This document shows, in pieces, positions 1 to 11,431 of a stretch of 64,000 bases of DNA. Below the pieces are notes generated by a model. That model was not told the origin of the DNA. It did no database searches and saw nothing but the letters and a program-made list of their open reading frames with translations. Source of the DNA: Tipula vernalis (taxonomy: Eukaryota; Arthropoda; Insecta; Diptera; Tipulidae); contig OY282559.1 of the NCBI GenBank assembly GCA_958295665.1, positions 256,126,461 through 256,190,460 of the forward strand. Direction: 5' to 3'. The position numbers were made by a program, and so were the translations under genes. Every line of letters begins with the position of its first letter. Position 1 is the first letter of the stretch.

Positions 1-1515
1 GGCAGTGGTGTTACCAGGAAGGACTCTGTGTCAATCCAAACAAAACTGTCATTGTCAATTTTACGAGGAGGAAAAAGCTTGCGCTTACAGCTCCCTCGTT
101 AAATGGTACTACTGTTCCTTTTTCCAGCGAAGTTAAATATCTAGGGGTACTCCTATATCAAAAACTGAACTGGAACCAACATTTGTTGAAAGTTGAAAAT
201 AGAGCCAGCAAAGCTTTCTGGGCCTGTCAAAGACTCTATGGGCGTACTTGGGGACTACAACCAAAAATGATCTACTGGTCATTTCTTACAATCATTAGGC
301 CTATGGTCACCTACGCATCGGTTGTATGGTGGCCTAAAACTGAGCAGAAGGCAACGCAAACATTATTGAATAAGGTTCAGCGTATAACCTGCATCGGTAT
401 TACGGGCTCAATGAAATCATGTCCAACCGCGGGGGTGGAGTCACTTCTCGGACTCACACCGTTACACTTGCATGTTAAACAAAAATGCTGCAATTATGGC
501 CTTGAAAATGCAGGCGGAAGGAAATATCAAACCAGGCAATATGGTGGGTCATCTGGAAATCCTTAAGGAATTTCAGAAAGACCCTACCATAGGAATGCCT
601 TCCGACTGTATGCCAGCTAAACTGGACTTCCACAAACCATTCTGTGTTAGGCTACCTGACCGGGATGTGTGGAGTGCAGGTGGACTATCCATTGAGCGAG
701 GCTCCATGGTATGGTTTACAGATGGATCAAAAACGGAAGATGGGGCGGGGATAGGCATACACGGGAGTGGCACTACCATCTCGAAGTCCTTGGGTACCAA
801 TGCTACAGTTTTTCAAGCAGAAGTACATGCAATAGAATTTTGCGCTAGGATAGGCATAGCAAAAGGCCTAAATGATGCAAAGATTTATATTGTATCAGAC
901 AGCCAATCGGCCTTAAAGGCTCTTAGGCCTTGTACCGTTTAGTCAAGGCTGGTATGGGATTGTCTAAAGGTTATTAAACATCTGGGAGGCTCAAATAAGG
1001 TAACACTTATGTGGGTGTAAGGTGAAACTGGGATAGAAGAAAACAAGGCAGCTGATGGCCTCGCCCGTGAGGGTTCTGCCTCTCCATTTACTGGAGCAGA
1101 ACCCTTCTGCGGTGTCACTAAGGGACACTTTAGAGCAGCGGTAAAACGCTGGGAGGATGTTCAAAAGTCCTCCAGACAGGCGAAGAAATGTATATCACCT
1201 TCGTCTGTTAAGGTTAAAGAGTGTCTTGAACTTAGGAAACTTGAGTTGAGGCTGCTTACTGGCTTCCTCACAGGTCATGTCCTCTTAAGGTATCACCTTA
1301 AAAAGATGGGCCTAAGTATGACAGATGGATGCCGCTTCTGCGATCTGGAAGCGGAATCAGCGGAACACGTTCTGTGCCATTGCCCAGCCATTTTCCAGCA
1401 AAGATTGAAATATTTAGGAGGGAGAACAATGAGCCCGGATAGTATATATCTTGTTCCGTCCAGTAGTATTATCAGATTCAGTATGAGCCTGAATATTGAC
1501 TGGACGGATAATTAA
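1..1515 (+). pseudogene. LINE 3' part: RT thumb, RNase H and zinc-knuckle-like tail (I/Loa-type group), broken
   Basis: Truncated by the window edge. From base 3 the frame reads the end of a reverse transcriptase (VKYLGVLL, then YASVVWWP and LLNKVQR), followed after a frameshift near 475 by an RNase H domain (WFTDGSKTEDGAGIGIHG at about 712-770, VFQAEVHAIEFCA, SDSQSALKAL). In-frame stops at about 940 and 1018 interrupt the RNase H end (the expected W-V-x-G-H-x-G-I-E-x-N-x-x-A-D motif is damaged at its W-V-stop). The last segment, 1246-1515, has GCRFC...AEHVLCHCPA, the Cys/His cluster found after RNase H in such LINEs. The RT-RNase H order is known from the I, Loa and Outcast-type clades; which one cannot be settled by eye. 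A related but separate LINE lies on the minus strand at 24.2-26.6 kb. Dead copy. Confidence 0.85.
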
Positions 1516-1586
1516 GTAGGGTTCAGCACAATAGATCTTTTAGGTCGCGGTTCGAGGTGGCTTATCGCCCACATGGCCCTTCAATC

Positions 1587-1602
1587 AATAATAATAATAA
1601 TT
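1587..1602 (+). repeat. (ATA)n tail of the LINE
   Basis: A short ATA/TAA microsatellite follows the coding end by about 70 bases. A TAA-type tail instead of poly(A) is known for I-factor-like LINEs, so this probably marks the 3' end of the element. Nothing recognisable lies between here and 1788. Confidence 0.55.
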
Positions 1603-1787
1603 ATGTCATCCCTCCTGGTGGCTCCTGATATTTTCCAGCGGATAACGGACCAACTATTAAACGAAGCGCCTCGCACCTCTTGTTTTTTAAACGGCATAAT
1701 TAGATAAACCTGGTTGTAAAATGAAAGAATATGTAACCAAAGAAAGGTGGCCATTAAAGAAGCACCAACATGAAGATTTGAAATGGT

Positions 1788-2105
1788 ATGCAGAAAGTCA
1801 TCACGTGTTTAATTCCCTACAATGCCACCGTTCCTATAATTAAAAGTGCTTTGAGCAAATACGTTCAGCGTTTCTTGTTTGCTTACCGTACGACGTTAAC
1901 TTTTCTAATTAGAATAATTTTTTCGAATCTAAAGACCTATATACCTTTGGTTAAGCTTAACAAACCATTTTGGGATTCAGGTACAGTCGAAAAGCCCATT
2001 GTAAAGCTTTTGGCAATACCACCCTATTATATTAAGGTAGAGAACTTATGTGTTAACAAATTTAAATCTGAGGTGAAAAATCGAATTTTGCCATTTTTTC
2101 GTTAG
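1788..2105 (+). pseudogene. Possible Gypsy integrase scrap
   Basis: The open frame contains KSALSKYVQRFLFAYRTT at about 1837-1890. This resembles the integrase C-terminal region of Mag-type Gypsy elements, where a helix rich in K and L precedes F-L-x-x-Y-R-x-T. Nothing else in the 105-residue frame matches: the expected P-x-x-L-(M/L)-(F/Y)-G-R motif is missing, and there are no visible LTRs. A weak match that could be chance. 2106-2400 shows nothing else recognisable. Confidence 0.28.
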
Positions 2106-2401
2106 AAGTTAGTCAATTAGATGGTATGTAAAAAAGAATAAATGAATAAGCACTCTAATCGTATTTATATAGTCTATTTACATAATAAACAACCACGAGA
2201 AAATCACAATTTAATAATTATTCATAGTACCATCATTTCCGATAGTTGTAAATAAAAAAACAGAAAATAATACATAATCGCAAATCAAAAGCTGTCGTAA
2301 AATTCATACCACAAAAAATGTATGGCCAATTATCTAACAAAAACCTAGCGGACGGTATAATTATATAGAATGGGTACGCATAAATTATTGTATTGACACT
2401 A

Positions 2402-2436
2402 TATAAACATTGTCGATTCGCGGTCAAATCATCAGT
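2402..2436 (+). promoter_or_regulatory. TATA + initiator of OBP gene 1
   Basis: TATAAA at 2402-2407 and an insect-type initiator TCAGT at 2432-2436, with the presumed +1 A at 2434, 32 bases from the first T of TATAAA. The start codon follows at 2495, giving a 61-base leader. The OBP gene at 58.8 kb has TATAAACATTG and ATCAGTAT with exactly the same spacing, which supports both being real promoters. Confidence 0.75.
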
Positions 2437-2494
2437 ATTGTTCAGTTAGTCTGAAGTAAAGTACCGATAAAAATCTAAATCTAATTTTCTTAAA

Positions 2495-2984
2495 ATGGCA
2501 AAGAAAACAATTCAAATATTTCTGATGGTTTGCGCCGTAACTGCATTGATCATTTCTGTGAGTAACTACATCGTAAAATATGAACGAATCTGAGGTTAAT
2601 TAGTTAACATTTGTAATTGATTAGGAGGTCTCCGCCGAACAGAATGAACAAATGGGAAAAATGTGTCAGGAAAAAACAAAAGTTTCGACCGAGCTACTCG
2701 GTGCGATCGCAGCTGGAAATTTTCCAGAGGGTAATAAAGAATTGAAATGTTATGTCGGATGTATTATGGAACAAATGAAATCGATGAAGGATGGTAAATT
2801 GGATAAAGAAGGTGCATTGCAAATGATTGAAAAGAATGTGCCAGAAAATTTACGTGAAGTTGCTAAGAAAGCGTTGACTGTTTGTGCTGGGAAAGTTGAT
2901 TCTATTGCCGATCCATGTGATTTGGCCTGGGAATTGGTTAAGTGTTTTAAGAATGAGGATCCAAATTTTATATTCCATAAATGA
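2495..2984 (+). CDS. Classical odorant-binding protein (OBP), two exons
   Basis: Exon 1 is 2495-2557 (21 codons), a phase-0 intron runs 2558-2624 (GTGAGT...TTAG), and exon 2 is 2625-2984. The product is 140 residues. Residues 1-21 are a hydrophobic secretion signal. The mature part has six cysteines in the classical PBP/GOBP pattern: C in KMC, C-x3-C in KCYVGC, then VC, 10 residues, PC, 8 residues (DLAWELVK), C. This spacing is diagnostic of soluble secreted OBPs that bind small hydrophobic ligands in sensillar lymph or other fluids. The start is chosen because the leader, signal peptide and splice phase agree with the paralogue at 58.8 kb. An AATAAA follows at 3036. I cannot assign an orthologous Obp number. 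Intact; not visibly transposon-derived. Confidence 0.93.
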
Positions 2985-3035
2985 TTTTTAATTGTTATTA
3001 TTTTAAAATAATTTTGAGATAGACACAAGTATCCA

Positions 3036-3041
3036 AATAAA
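3036..3041 (+). terminator. Poly(A) signal of OBP gene 1
   Basis: AATAAA 52 bases after the stop codon, the first such hexamer downstream. Position is normal for a short insect gene. Confidence 0.6.
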
Positions 3042-3059
3042 ATTAAAGGAATTATAGTG

Positions 3060-3788
3060 TAAAAGAAGAATGTTCTTTCTATTGTTTGTTTTTCAAAAGC
3101 CCAATCACGATCCGTACCTTTTTCTAATATCGGCGAGAACAGAGAGATAATTTAACTTTTTTAAAAAAAATTTAAACCTGAGAAAAAATTATCTCTCCGT
3201 GTCATTTTTTGATGGATTGGATTTTCGCTCTACAACTACAACTTTAGTTAGATGCTGAGCATGAGTACCCATAATAAAAGTTGGGAATTCCGAAATATAT
3301 ATTTTTTGATAATAAACCACTTAATTCGTTTCGCAAACAATTTGGAAGAAAATGGGAGCTTTAATTTGTTTAAAAGCTCATATTGAAAAGTTGACATGGT
3401 AATACAATTTCAAACTCGTTATTATACCATACATCTTTTGTAGGCCAAATTTGTTAATAACAAAATCTTTTACCGTCTCGGAAATAAATAGAAAGAGTTG
3501 CCGCCACAATAAAATGGAAAGCTTTCTCGTCTAAGGCTAGATTCTGATGAAATGATAATTTCTTGTGAGATTTTGTATTATAAAAAAGTCTCTGAAAATG
3601 TTTAACTATTGACAAAGCTTCTCATTAATAAAAATGGCTATTTCCTCAAAATCTAACTTAAAAACGCTTTTTAGTACCCATATCTACAAAATATTAGTAC
3701 GAACTCACAAAAAATGTCACTTGTCAGAGTTTTTTTTCAAGCCCGGGTTCAATTCTTTGTTCTATATTTTAAATAAAGAAATAGTTTT
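3060..3788. other. Intergenic, no gene seen
   Basis: AT-rich spacer between OBP gene 1 and the BEL element. It holds a small hairpin (GAGAGATAATT at 3142-3152 with its complement at 3187-3197) and short chance frames; nothing recognised. Confidence 0.6.
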
Positions 3789-4091
3789 TGTCGGGGTACA
3801 GCCGCGAATAATAAAAGTTGTAAGCCTTTTATTTTTATTTACTGTCACAGCTTGTACTTATAATCCCGAGTTGAGGTTATGGTAAGATGTTTTATTGTGT
3901 GGCGGATATATGCGGTGTAGTTGAATCAAACACGTATCCCGAAAACGTTTTATTTCCAATTAAAAAAGTATTTTTGATTAAATGTTTATAATTTATTAAT
4001 TTTGATTTTAGTTTTTATTATTTTGTTGTTAACCATTTCAAAGGTATCGCGCAAGTGACTTTTGAGAAAAAAAATTGTTATACCTAAAATG
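3789..4091 (-). repeat. BEL 3' LTR (or its shared part)
   Basis: Starts TGTCGGGGTACAGCCGCG on the plus strand and matches 19909-20205 almost base for base. The main difference is a 6-base deletion in the other copy near 20059. In the BEL sense it contains AATAAA and ends ...CCCGACA. The 4091 end does not show a terminal CA, so the true LTR may be longer and truncated in the other copy. Confidence 0.75.
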
Positions 4092-4704
4092 TCCGTCTCG
4101 AAAAACCATTAGGATTGCCCTAATCAAATAAATTTCGGTGTATAAGTTATGGCATCACTGTTGGTTTTTCGATAAAGAATATCATTACATAAACATCCCA
4201 TTTGAATATACTACAATAATTATACTATTAAAATACTCTTGAAATGTACCAAAACATAAACAATAATAACAATATTGACATTTCCTAAAATTTAATTTGT
4301 GTTTACAATACGATTGAATAATTATGGATTAAATTAAAAGAAATGTGAACTAAGATATAAGTACAGCTTTACAATTACTGTTTATATAATTGATTGAATA
4401 TATTTTGTTTTGCAGCTACTGGACATACAACCGCCCTTGAACTGGCAAGTTCAATGATTTTTTCGATGTAAAGTTGAATACTGGTGAATCAATCCTATGA
4501 TGTTGCGAGAAATTTAATAAGTGATATTTGTGGTTTGATTGTTGGTGTTGTATACGAGTTGAAGTAGCGAAGTAAATCTGGAAACTGTGGTGCAACTTTG
4601 TTTTATTAATGAGAAGATATTTCGGGGAAATTGGCGCTAGACAGAAATTATACTGGATGTTTGACTTCTATGTAATTGTTTGAAAGTAATATTGTGGTCG
4701 TGTT
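4092..4704 (-). other. BEL 3' untranslated region
   Basis: AT-rich sequence between the 3' LTR and the stop of the integrase frame. No frame of note. A polypurine tract next to the LTR was not recognised with confidence. Confidence 0.45.
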
Positions 4705-5529
4705 CTATGCTTCATCGGAGTGATTCTGGACTAGTGGCAGCAAGCATAATTTGTGTATCGGACGTTTGATTTGGTTGGTTTGTGTTTTTAAAGTGACCAC
4801 TCGCACCAAGCCATCAGAGCCGGGATGTAATTGCGTGACTTTGCCAAGAAGCCATTGATTAGGGGGTAGATTTTTATCTTGAACTAAGCCAATATCATTG
4901 ACTTGGATCGGCGGTTTTCGGTGTCTCCACTTGGAACGCGTTTGTAGGGATGTAAGGTATTCTATATACCACCTCTTCCAGAAATGCTGGCCCAATTGCT
5001 GCACCATTTGCCAACGGGTAAGGTATGCCGGTTTGAGATGAGTGACGTCCATCTCTGGGATTTTAGTAAGTGGATGGCCAATTAGGAAGTGCGCTGGCGT
5101 TAGGGGATCGATGTCATCATTGTTGAAGCTGCACAGTGGCCGGGAGTTCAGGATGCCTTCTATTTCGGCTAACAGGGTGTTCATTTCTTCCAGTGTTAAG
5201 ATGGTTTTTCCAACTACCCTCTTAATATGGAATTTGGCAGATTTTATGGCCGCTTCCCACAGACCACCAAAGTGTGGCGAATTAGGAGGGATGAAGTTCC
5301 ATGAAATACGGCACCTAGAAAGATAATAGGAGATATTATTTGAACCCTTGATCATTTTTGCAAACTCTTCCTTTAGTTTTCTATCCGCCCCGACGAAGTT
5401 GCTCCCATTGTCGCTGTGGAGTTCGTAGCAAATGCCACGACGAGCGGTGAATCTTTTGAGGGCACCCAAAAACGCTTCGCTAGATAGATCACTCACTAAG
5501 TCCAAGTGTACTGCCTTCGTGCTTAAGCA
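4705..5529 (-). pseudogene. BEL pol, C-terminal: integrase core and C-terminal domain
   Basis: Minus-strand frame with the BEL/Pao integrase signatures: TKAVHLDLVSDLS, ELHSDNGSNFVGADRKL (second catalytic Asp), PNSPHFGGLWEAAIKSAK (catalytic Glu region), LLAEIEGILNSRPLC, LTPAHFLIGHPL, and a C-terminal RWQMVQQLGQHFWKRW...WRHRKPPIQVNDIGLV. These motifs are specific to BEL integrases among LTR elements. The frame stays open to the Gypsy insertion point at 5529/5530 and continues in the same frame on the other side at 12105. The insertion therefore split an integrase that was still open at this spot. Bases 5530-5616 of the frame belong to the Gypsy LTR. Confidence 0.9.
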
Positions 5530-6204
5530 TGTAGCGACCGATTTAAATTTCAAATAAAATAAAATTTCAATCGCGCTCCAATTGCAAAATAACGTAATCG
5601 TATTTTGCGCTAACATTCAGGCGTTAGTCAAATCATTTACCAAAAATACATTCTCTTTGGTTGTCATGCGCGCTCGCAATAACCAAAGATTGAACGGTAG
5701 ATGAAATAAATAATGTAGTCAAATTGCTTTCTATTTTACATATAAAACCACGATGTTTTTATTTGTACTTTTTATTACCATCCGGCATGTCCAAAATTTC
5801 GTGAAATAATCACGACGGTATAATACATACATATTTAATATATACAACGAATTCATATTATTATACTACTTTGCTCGTCATACGTCCATATTAAATTTGC
5901 GTACACTATAACCCACTCACCCCAATACAGCCAAGCTTTTTCGAGGGGAATCAAAATCGTTCGCGCATTATTTCGAGTTTTGCTTTTTATTTTGAGAAGC
6001 AGTATATACACGACGCGCAAGTAAAACGGTGGTGCTAAATATATAATAATAAAATTGTTTGAAAATAAAGTTTCATAATAATTAATAATAATTTTTTTTT
6101 TTTATAAATAAATAAATAAATAATAATTTTTAATAATTAATAATTTAATAAATTAATTACCTGAGTTTTTGTTTTATTTAAAAAAACCAAGGAACCATAC
6201 TACA
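5530..6204 (+). repeat. Gypsy 5' LTR
   Basis: Begins TGTAGCGACCGATTTAAATT and ends CCATACTACA. Carries a TATA-like GCAGTATATAC near 6000, AATAAAG near 6065 and a short (ATAA)n run. Identical to the 3' LTR apart from three small differences near its end. Confidence 0.97.
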
Positions 6205-6208
6205 TTTT

Positions 6209-6222
6209 TGGTGACCCCGACG
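6209..6222 (+). promoter_or_regulatory. Primer-binding site, tRNA-Trp
   Basis: TGGTGACCCCGACG, four bases after the LTR, is complementary to the 3' end of insect tRNA-Trp (ending CGTCGGGGTCA plus CCA). A tRNA-Trp primer is the known habit of CsRn1-clade elements. 6223-7369 is a long AT-rich leader without a credible gene. Confidence 0.85.
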
Positions 6223-7369
6223 GCCCTTTTTAGGGAATAGGAGCCGCAGCAGCAGATTTATAAGCACCTACATTTGGCTTAAGCTGAAAATTTTGGATAT
6301 TATACGAAAATAATTGGACTCTTGGCACGAGTTTTTCGTGCCAAGAAAATGGTACGTACAGCCATTTCTTTTATAACCTTTTATAACCATATTTATCACA
6401 AGTGAATTATCCACAAAATATTAAAATAAATTATTTCTTGTTTTCCGACGTAACCTGCGACACGGGTGGATACTAATTTCCACGACCTACAACTATTTGT
6501 GATTGTGGCGAGCTTTGCCGCAAAATAAAAATTGTATAAATATAATTACGATTATTCAATTTCGGAAACTCAGCGGAAAGTTAAATACGAAAACGCGTGT
6601 ATTTTGGTAGCCATATTGGACATGCAGATACGCAATCGCAATTAATCAGCAGTTTCATCATAGGACATCATCAATTACATCGAAGGACACCATCGCAGCT
6701 TACATCAACCGCATCAAAAGTTACAGATGAGTTTTTTTTTTTTGTTTTTTTTTTATTTTTTTGCCGACGATTTTAAAGTAAAGTAGAATCACCTAGTTAT
6801 AGTGACACATATAAACATTACATTTTTATCGTAAAAACGAAATAATATATTTCTATGATACATAAAGCATTATATTATATAATTACTAACACTAAAAGAA
6901 TAATTTATTTATCCTGTTTGTTTTTTTAAAAACACATTAGGCTTATACTAACCTCATTCTGTAAATTTAGCACCATTCATTTCTTTCTGTGTATTCGAAT
7001 TTTGCATTCCGATTTTATACATAACGTTGAATTATGCGGAACCATAGTACGTTTGAAATAGTTTGGTTTGGTTATTTTCTGACACATTAATTCGTCCAAT
7101 AATTGATGGGTTAAATTTCTTACGTCATTCATTATTCGATCATTATTATTAAGTAGCGCAATTGTTCCAATAATTCTTTCGGTAATTTCACGTAGTTTAC
7201 AATATATATTAAATATAATCACAGTTTAATAAGTAACACGATTGCGAATAAAATATAATTTTAGGACAGGTATTGCGATCGTTCAAGCGATCTGCGCATA
7301 CTAAGCCGCACCAATACCAATTTTTCTTTTTACAATTTCTTTTGGTGGTTTTGCATTTTACTTTTTGAA

Positions 7370-8320
7370 ATGGCGGATGAGGATAAGCAGGAACTTCAAC
7401 ATATGGAGGTTGATCACGAAATTATGAGTGTTAAATTGGCGCCATTCTGGATTGATAATCCACAGACGTGGTTTGATACCGCCGAGTATCAATTCGAACT
7501 GGCAAAAATTAAATCGGATAGTAAAAGAGCTTTATACGTTATAACGGCACTCACTCCTGAGGTCAGCGAAAAAATAAGCGATTTCATACGTAAACCACCA
7601 AAAGAAAATCAATACGAAGTATTAAAAGCAACCCTAATCCAGAGACTCGCTCTAAATGACGAACGTAAACTGGAATTATTATTGAGTGGCATCGATCTTG
7701 GCGATATGCACCCATCCGAACTCCTCCAGAAAATAGAATCACTAGCAGGCCAAAATTTCAACGATTTTATAGTCAAAACATTTTGGACGAGAAGATTACC
7801 GGAAGTGGTGCGTATTACGCTGATGACTCAGCCAGACGATGCCAAATTGAATGTACTAGCGAAGATGGCCGATAAAATTTACGATGCCATGAATCGTACG
7901 CCAGCAATGGCACAAATAAATAAACCATCTTCATCCAGTTCATTTAGACCACCACTTAATAACAGTTTTAAAACCACCAATACAAATAATAATAAGCCAT
8001 TAAGCCTGCAAGCTATTATGCAAAAGTTGAACACGATGGAGGCCCGTTTAAATAATTTATCTAACCAGTTGGGTAACAACAGAGGTAGGAGTTACTCCCG
8101 CAACTTTAATGGCAATTATAGGAATCGAAGTATTTCCGGGAATCGAAACTCGAATGACCGCGGAAATTACAATACACGATTACCTAATTATAATAAACAA
8201 TGGTGTTACAACCATAATAAATATAAAATGCGAGCAAACAATTGCAAACCGCCTTGCAATTTTAATAAGACATATAAAGCCAACGCTGAGCAATCATCGG
8301 CTCAGCCAAAAAACGATTAG
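7370..8320 (+). CDS. gag: Gypsy gag (CsRn1 type)
   Basis: 316 residues starting at ATG 7370. The N-terminal half has the CsRn1 gag/capsid signature: [15 protein letters not shown], then [54 protein letters not shown] and [13 protein letters not shown] low-complexity Asn/Ser/Arg-rich linker (about 185-275) follows. The nucleocapsid motif near residue 280 is CYNH then CKPPC, i.e. C-x2-H-x9-C-x3-C. This CHCC arrangement, unlike the CCHC knuckle of other retroelements, is a known CsRn1 trait. The frame overlaps pol by 31 bases and ends four bases after a slippery heptamer. No internal damage. The protein should form the cytoplasmic particle and bind the element's RNA. Confidence 0.93.
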   Translation: MADEDKQELQHMEVDHEIMSVKLAPFWIDNPQTWFDTAEYQFELAKIKSDSKRALYVITALTPEVSEKISDFIRKPPKENQYEVLKATLIQRLALNDERKLELLLSGIDLGDMHPSELLQKIESLAGQNFNDFIVKTFWTRRLPEVVRITLMTQPDDAKLNVLAKMADKIYDAMNRTPAMAQINKPSSSSSFRPPLNNSFKTTNTNNNKPLSLQAIMQKLNTMEARLNNLSNQLGNNRGRSYSRNFNGNYRNRSISGNRNSNDRGNYNTRLPNYNKQWCYNHNKYKMRANNCKPPCNFNKTYKANAEQSSAQPKND

Positions 8321-11300
8321 GGGGCGGCAAAGTAAAATCGGTTACGGTAAATAAATTACTTAGTAACCGACTAATTATACATGACAAAAATAATAATATG
8401 AATTTTTTAATAGACACGGGCGCTGACCTATCGGTCATCCCATCGAATTTTGTAAAAATAAATATATATCTTAATAGAAAATCGGATCTAGCTCTAACAG
8501 CAGCCAATGGATCAGCTATTCGTACTTATAGTACGAAGTTGATCAAATTAGATATCGGTCTAAAACGCAGTTTCACCCACGCCTTTATAATTGCAGCGGT
8601 GAACCGTCCGATCATTGGCGCCGACTTTCTTGTAAAGTTCGGCCTATTAGTCGATTTGAAACAAAAGCGACTAATTGATACTCTCACTGAATTATCAGTG
8701 TGTGCGGTAATTAAAAACGATCCAACTCCTACCCCCATTAATTTTGTTATTAATAACGCATACGGCACGCTGCTACGAAAATTTCCTACTCTTACAGCAT
8801 TGCCTGATTTCAAGTTACCGGTCCGCCACAATGTTGTACACCACATTGTAACTACAGGTCATTTACCAACGGCGCGACCACGAAGACTAGATCCCGATAG
8901 ACACAACGCCGCAAAACTTGAGTTCCAACATATGGTGGAATTGGGTATTTGTCTACCATCAGCGTCCCACGTATCATGTCCTTTACACATGGTACGCAAA
9001 AAAGATCTCGATTGGAGACCATGTGGAGATTATCGGCAGCTAAATACGGTTACTACACCGGACAGATATCCGATATCCCACATTCAAAATTTCTCTATGA
9101 ATCTGAATGGTTGCACTATATTTTCAAAAATAGATCTTGTCAGAGCTTATCATCAAATACCAATCGCGGAGGAAGATATCCATAAAACGGCTATTATTAC
9201 GCCTTTTGGACTCTTCGAATTCACACGTATGCCTTTCGGTCTACGAAACGCTGCACAGACATTCCAGCGATTTATGAACGAGGTGGTCCGCGGACTCGAC
9301 TTCGTTTATGTATACATTGATGATATTTTAGTTGCTTCAGAGAATGAACAACAACATTTATTGCATCTCGAACAATTATTTCAAAGACTAGCCATGTATG
9401 ATGTACATATCAAAACACCAAAGTGTGTTTTTGGCGTTCAAACTTTAGATTTCTTGAGCCACAAGATCTCCCCTGATGGAATCCAACCCAGTGGTGTGGA
9501 AAGAATCCGAGCAATCAAGGATTTCCCAGTTCCTAGTTCGATTAAGCATATTCAGCGGTATATCGGAATGATCAATTATTATCACCGATTCATACCCAGA
9601 TTAGCTGAATATCTCGCACCGATACACGGCCATTTGTCTTCTTTGAATAAAAAACCTAAGACAGCTAAAAACTTTTCATGGCCCGAGGAATGTCAAGTAG
9701 CATTCACTCAGTTAAATAACGAACTATCCAAAATTACATTGCTAGCGCACCCCTTGAGTGACGCCAAAATTAGCATTACTACTGATGCATCTAACACCGC
9801 CGTTGGCGCTGTTCTGCAGCAGTATCATAATAATAAATGGGAACCATTAGGATTCTATTCAAAAAAATTAACGAATCCTGAGTTAAAATACTCAGCATTT
9901 GATAGGGAACTTTTAGCAATTTATCAAGCAATTAAGCATTTTAGATATTCTGTGGAAGGCCGTGAGTTTACAGTTTTCACAGATCATAAACCATTAATTA
10001 GAGCTATTCAGTCTAAAACTGAACGTAATCCTAGGCAATCACGCCATTTGGATTTCATTAGCCAATTTACATCCGATATCCAGCATGTGCCTGGTACCGA
10101 CAATGTTGTCGCAGATACCTTATCAAGAACAAATAATATTGACTCGGCCGCAGTTGAAACAGACTGCAGTTATAATAACATTATTTCGACGCAGCGATCC
10201 GACGACGAACTTAAATCGTTACTAGATAAATCGGGACGCCAGTCAACTTCCAAATGGAAGCTTGAACTAATTATTTTACCCGGCCTCGAAGTCCATTGCG
10301 AAACATCTACAGGCAAAAATCGCCCTTATATCGCAAAAGTATTACGTCGAGCTATATTCGACTCGTTACATAATTTATCACATCCTGGTATCAGAGCCAC
10401 TCGTAAATTGGTTACGGGTCGCTATTTTTGGCCAAGCATCAACAGGGACGTAACCCAATGGACTAGTTCTTGTAGTGCTTGCCAACGTTCAAAAGTGCAA
10501 CGCCATACTATCTCACCGTATGGTCAATTCGAAATTCCACCTGGTCGATTTGAGCATATCCATTTGGATATAGTAGGACCTTTTCCTCCTTCCAATGGAT
10601 ATTCGTACTTACTTACATGTGTTGATCGTTTTACACGATGGCCTGAAGCGTACTGCATGGTCAACATGACAGCCGCAACCATTGCTACTACATTTGTCAA
10701 TAATTACCTTGCACGTTTTGGTGTTCCTGCGCAGATTACAACTGACCAGGGCACACAATTCGAATCCAAGCTTTTCTCAGAATTAACTAAACTTCTTGGA
10801 TCTAATCGTATTCGTACAACGGCTTACAATCCTAAAGCCAATGGCATGGTTGAACGTTTCCATAGACAGCTTAAAGCTGCTCTAATGGCCAGAGGCAACA
10901 CTATTAATTGGAGTTCTGAAATTCCAATTATTTTATTAGGTATACGTGCTTCTGTGAAAGAAGATCTTAAATGCTCACCCGCAGAGATGGTTTATGGTCA
11001 GACCATTAAACTTCCCGGGGAGTTCTTTGTTGACAATCCTTCTTCACCGTTACCTTCTAGCGACACAATAGTCGACCAACTCCGAAACACAATGAAGAAT
11101 CTCATACCTGCACCTACGCGTATAGCAACTCAGAACCGCATATTTGTCCCGAAAGCTCTGGACAACTGTGAGTTTGATTTTGTCAGGTCTGACAGAGTTC
11201 GTGTTGGACTCACTCCTCCTTATGAAGGACCTTACAAAGTCATACGACGCCTTCGTAAATATTTTATTATATCTATCAAAGACAATAATCATAATATTTC

Positions 11301-11394
11301 AATTGATAGACTTAAACCTGCTTTTGGCATCCTAAGTTCGGTTGAGCATACTTTACAATCCCCAACCAACCAAGCAGTGTCATTTATCGTTTAG
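8290..11394 (+). CDS. pol: Gypsy pol: protease, RT, RNase H, integrase
   Basis: The frame is open from 8290 and expressed by -1 frameshift from gag; its first ATG is at 8398. Domains in order, numbered from that ATG: protease with [12 protein letters not shown] (residues 4-15); RT with [12 protein letters not shown] (about 305); RNase H with [14 protein letters not shown], a Glu in [10 protein letters not shown] and TDHKPL; integrase zinc domain H-x3-H (HNLSHPG) ... CSACQ; catalytic core [16 protein letters not shown] and [12 protein letters not shown] (D, D, E); and a C-terminal SDRVRV...[10 protein letters not shown] segment. About 1,000 residues with no stop or frameshift. The protein would cut gag-pol, copy the RNA in the particle and insert the DNA. 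Likely functional. Confidence 0.95.
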   Translation, partial: AIIGSAKKRLGGGKVKSVTVNKLLSNRLIIHDKNNNMNFLIDTGADLSVIPSNFVKINIYLNRKSDLALTAANGSAIRTYSTKLIKLDIGLKRSFTHAFIIAAVNRPIIGADFLVKFGLLVDLKQKRLIDTLTELSVCAVIKNDPTPTPINFVINNAYGTLLRKFPTLTALPDFKLPVRHNVVHHIVTTGHLPTARPRRLDPDRHNAAKLEFQHMVELGICLPSASHVSCPLHMVRKKDLDWRPCGDYRQLNTVTTPDRYPISHIQNFSMNLNGCTIFSKIDLVRAYHQIPIAEEDIHKTAIITPFGLFEFTRMPFGLRNAAQTFQRFMNEVVRGLDFVYVYIDDILVASENEQQHLLHLEQLFQRLAMYDVHIKTPKCVFGVQTLDFLSHKISPDGIQPSGVERIRAIKDFPVPSSIKHIQRYIGMINYYHRFIPRLAEYLAPIHGHLSSLNKKPKTAKNFSWPEECQVAFTQLNNELSKITLLAHPLSDAKISITTDASNTAVGAVLQQYHNNKWEPLGFYSKKLTNPELKYSAFDRELLAIYQAIKHFRYSVEGREFTVFTDHKPLIRAIQSKTERNPRQSRHLDFISQFTSDIQHVPGTDNVVADTLSRTNNIDSAAVETDCSYNNIISTQRSDDELKSLLDKSGRQSTSKWKLELIILPGLEVHCETSTGKNRPYIAKVLRRAIFDSLHNLSHPGIRATRKLVTGRYFWPSINRDVTQWTSSCSACQRSKVQRHTISPYGQFEIPPGRFEHIHLDIVGPFPPSNGYSYLLTCVDRFTRWPEAYCMVNMTAATIATTFVNNYLARFGVPAQITTDQGTQFESKLFSELTKLLGSNRIRTTAYNPKANGMVERFHRQLKAALMARGNTINWSSEIPIILLGIRASVKEDLKCSPAEMVYGQTIKLPGEFFVDNPSSPLPSSDTIVDQLRNTMKNLIPAPTRIATQNRIFVPKALDNCEFDFVRSDRVRVGLTPPYEGPYKVIRRLRKYFIISIKDNNHNISIDRLKPAFGILSSVEHTLQSPTNQAVSFIV
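8308..8314 (+). promoter_or_regulatory. Programmed -1 ribosomal frameshift site (A AAA AAC)
   Basis: The heptamer AAAAAAC lies in exactly the X XXY YYZ phase of gag (codons AAA at 8309 and AAC at 8312), four bases before the gag stop at 8318-8320. Slipping back one base enters the pol frame, which is open from 8290. Downstream lies an inverted repeat TCGGTTAC (8338-8345) / GTAACCGA (8363-8370). Its 23-base spacer is longer than the usual 5-9, so whether it acts as the stimulator is open. Confidence 0.85.
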
Positions 11395-11418
11395 ATTCAA
11401 GTTTTACTAGAATCAACT

Positions 11419-11430
11419 AGGAGGGGAGTA
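11419..11430 (+). promoter_or_regulatory. Polypurine tract
   Basis: AGGAGGGGAGTA immediately before the 3' LTR, the expected plus-strand primer site. It follows the pol stop by 24 bases. Confidence 0.85.
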
Positions 11431-11431
11431 C

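Noticed and set aside
3634..3885. 83-residue plus-strand frame overlapping the BEL LTR
   Set aside because: It runs from anonymous spacer into the LTR; no domain, composition-driven.
6977..7222. Minus-strand frame of 81 residues in the Gypsy leader
   Set aside because: No recognised motif, antisense to the element and in low-complexity AT-rich DNA.
11395..11431. An env gene making the Gypsy element a retrovirus-like errantivirus
   Set aside because: Only 37 bases separate the pol stop from the 3' LTR and the leader holds no suitable frame.
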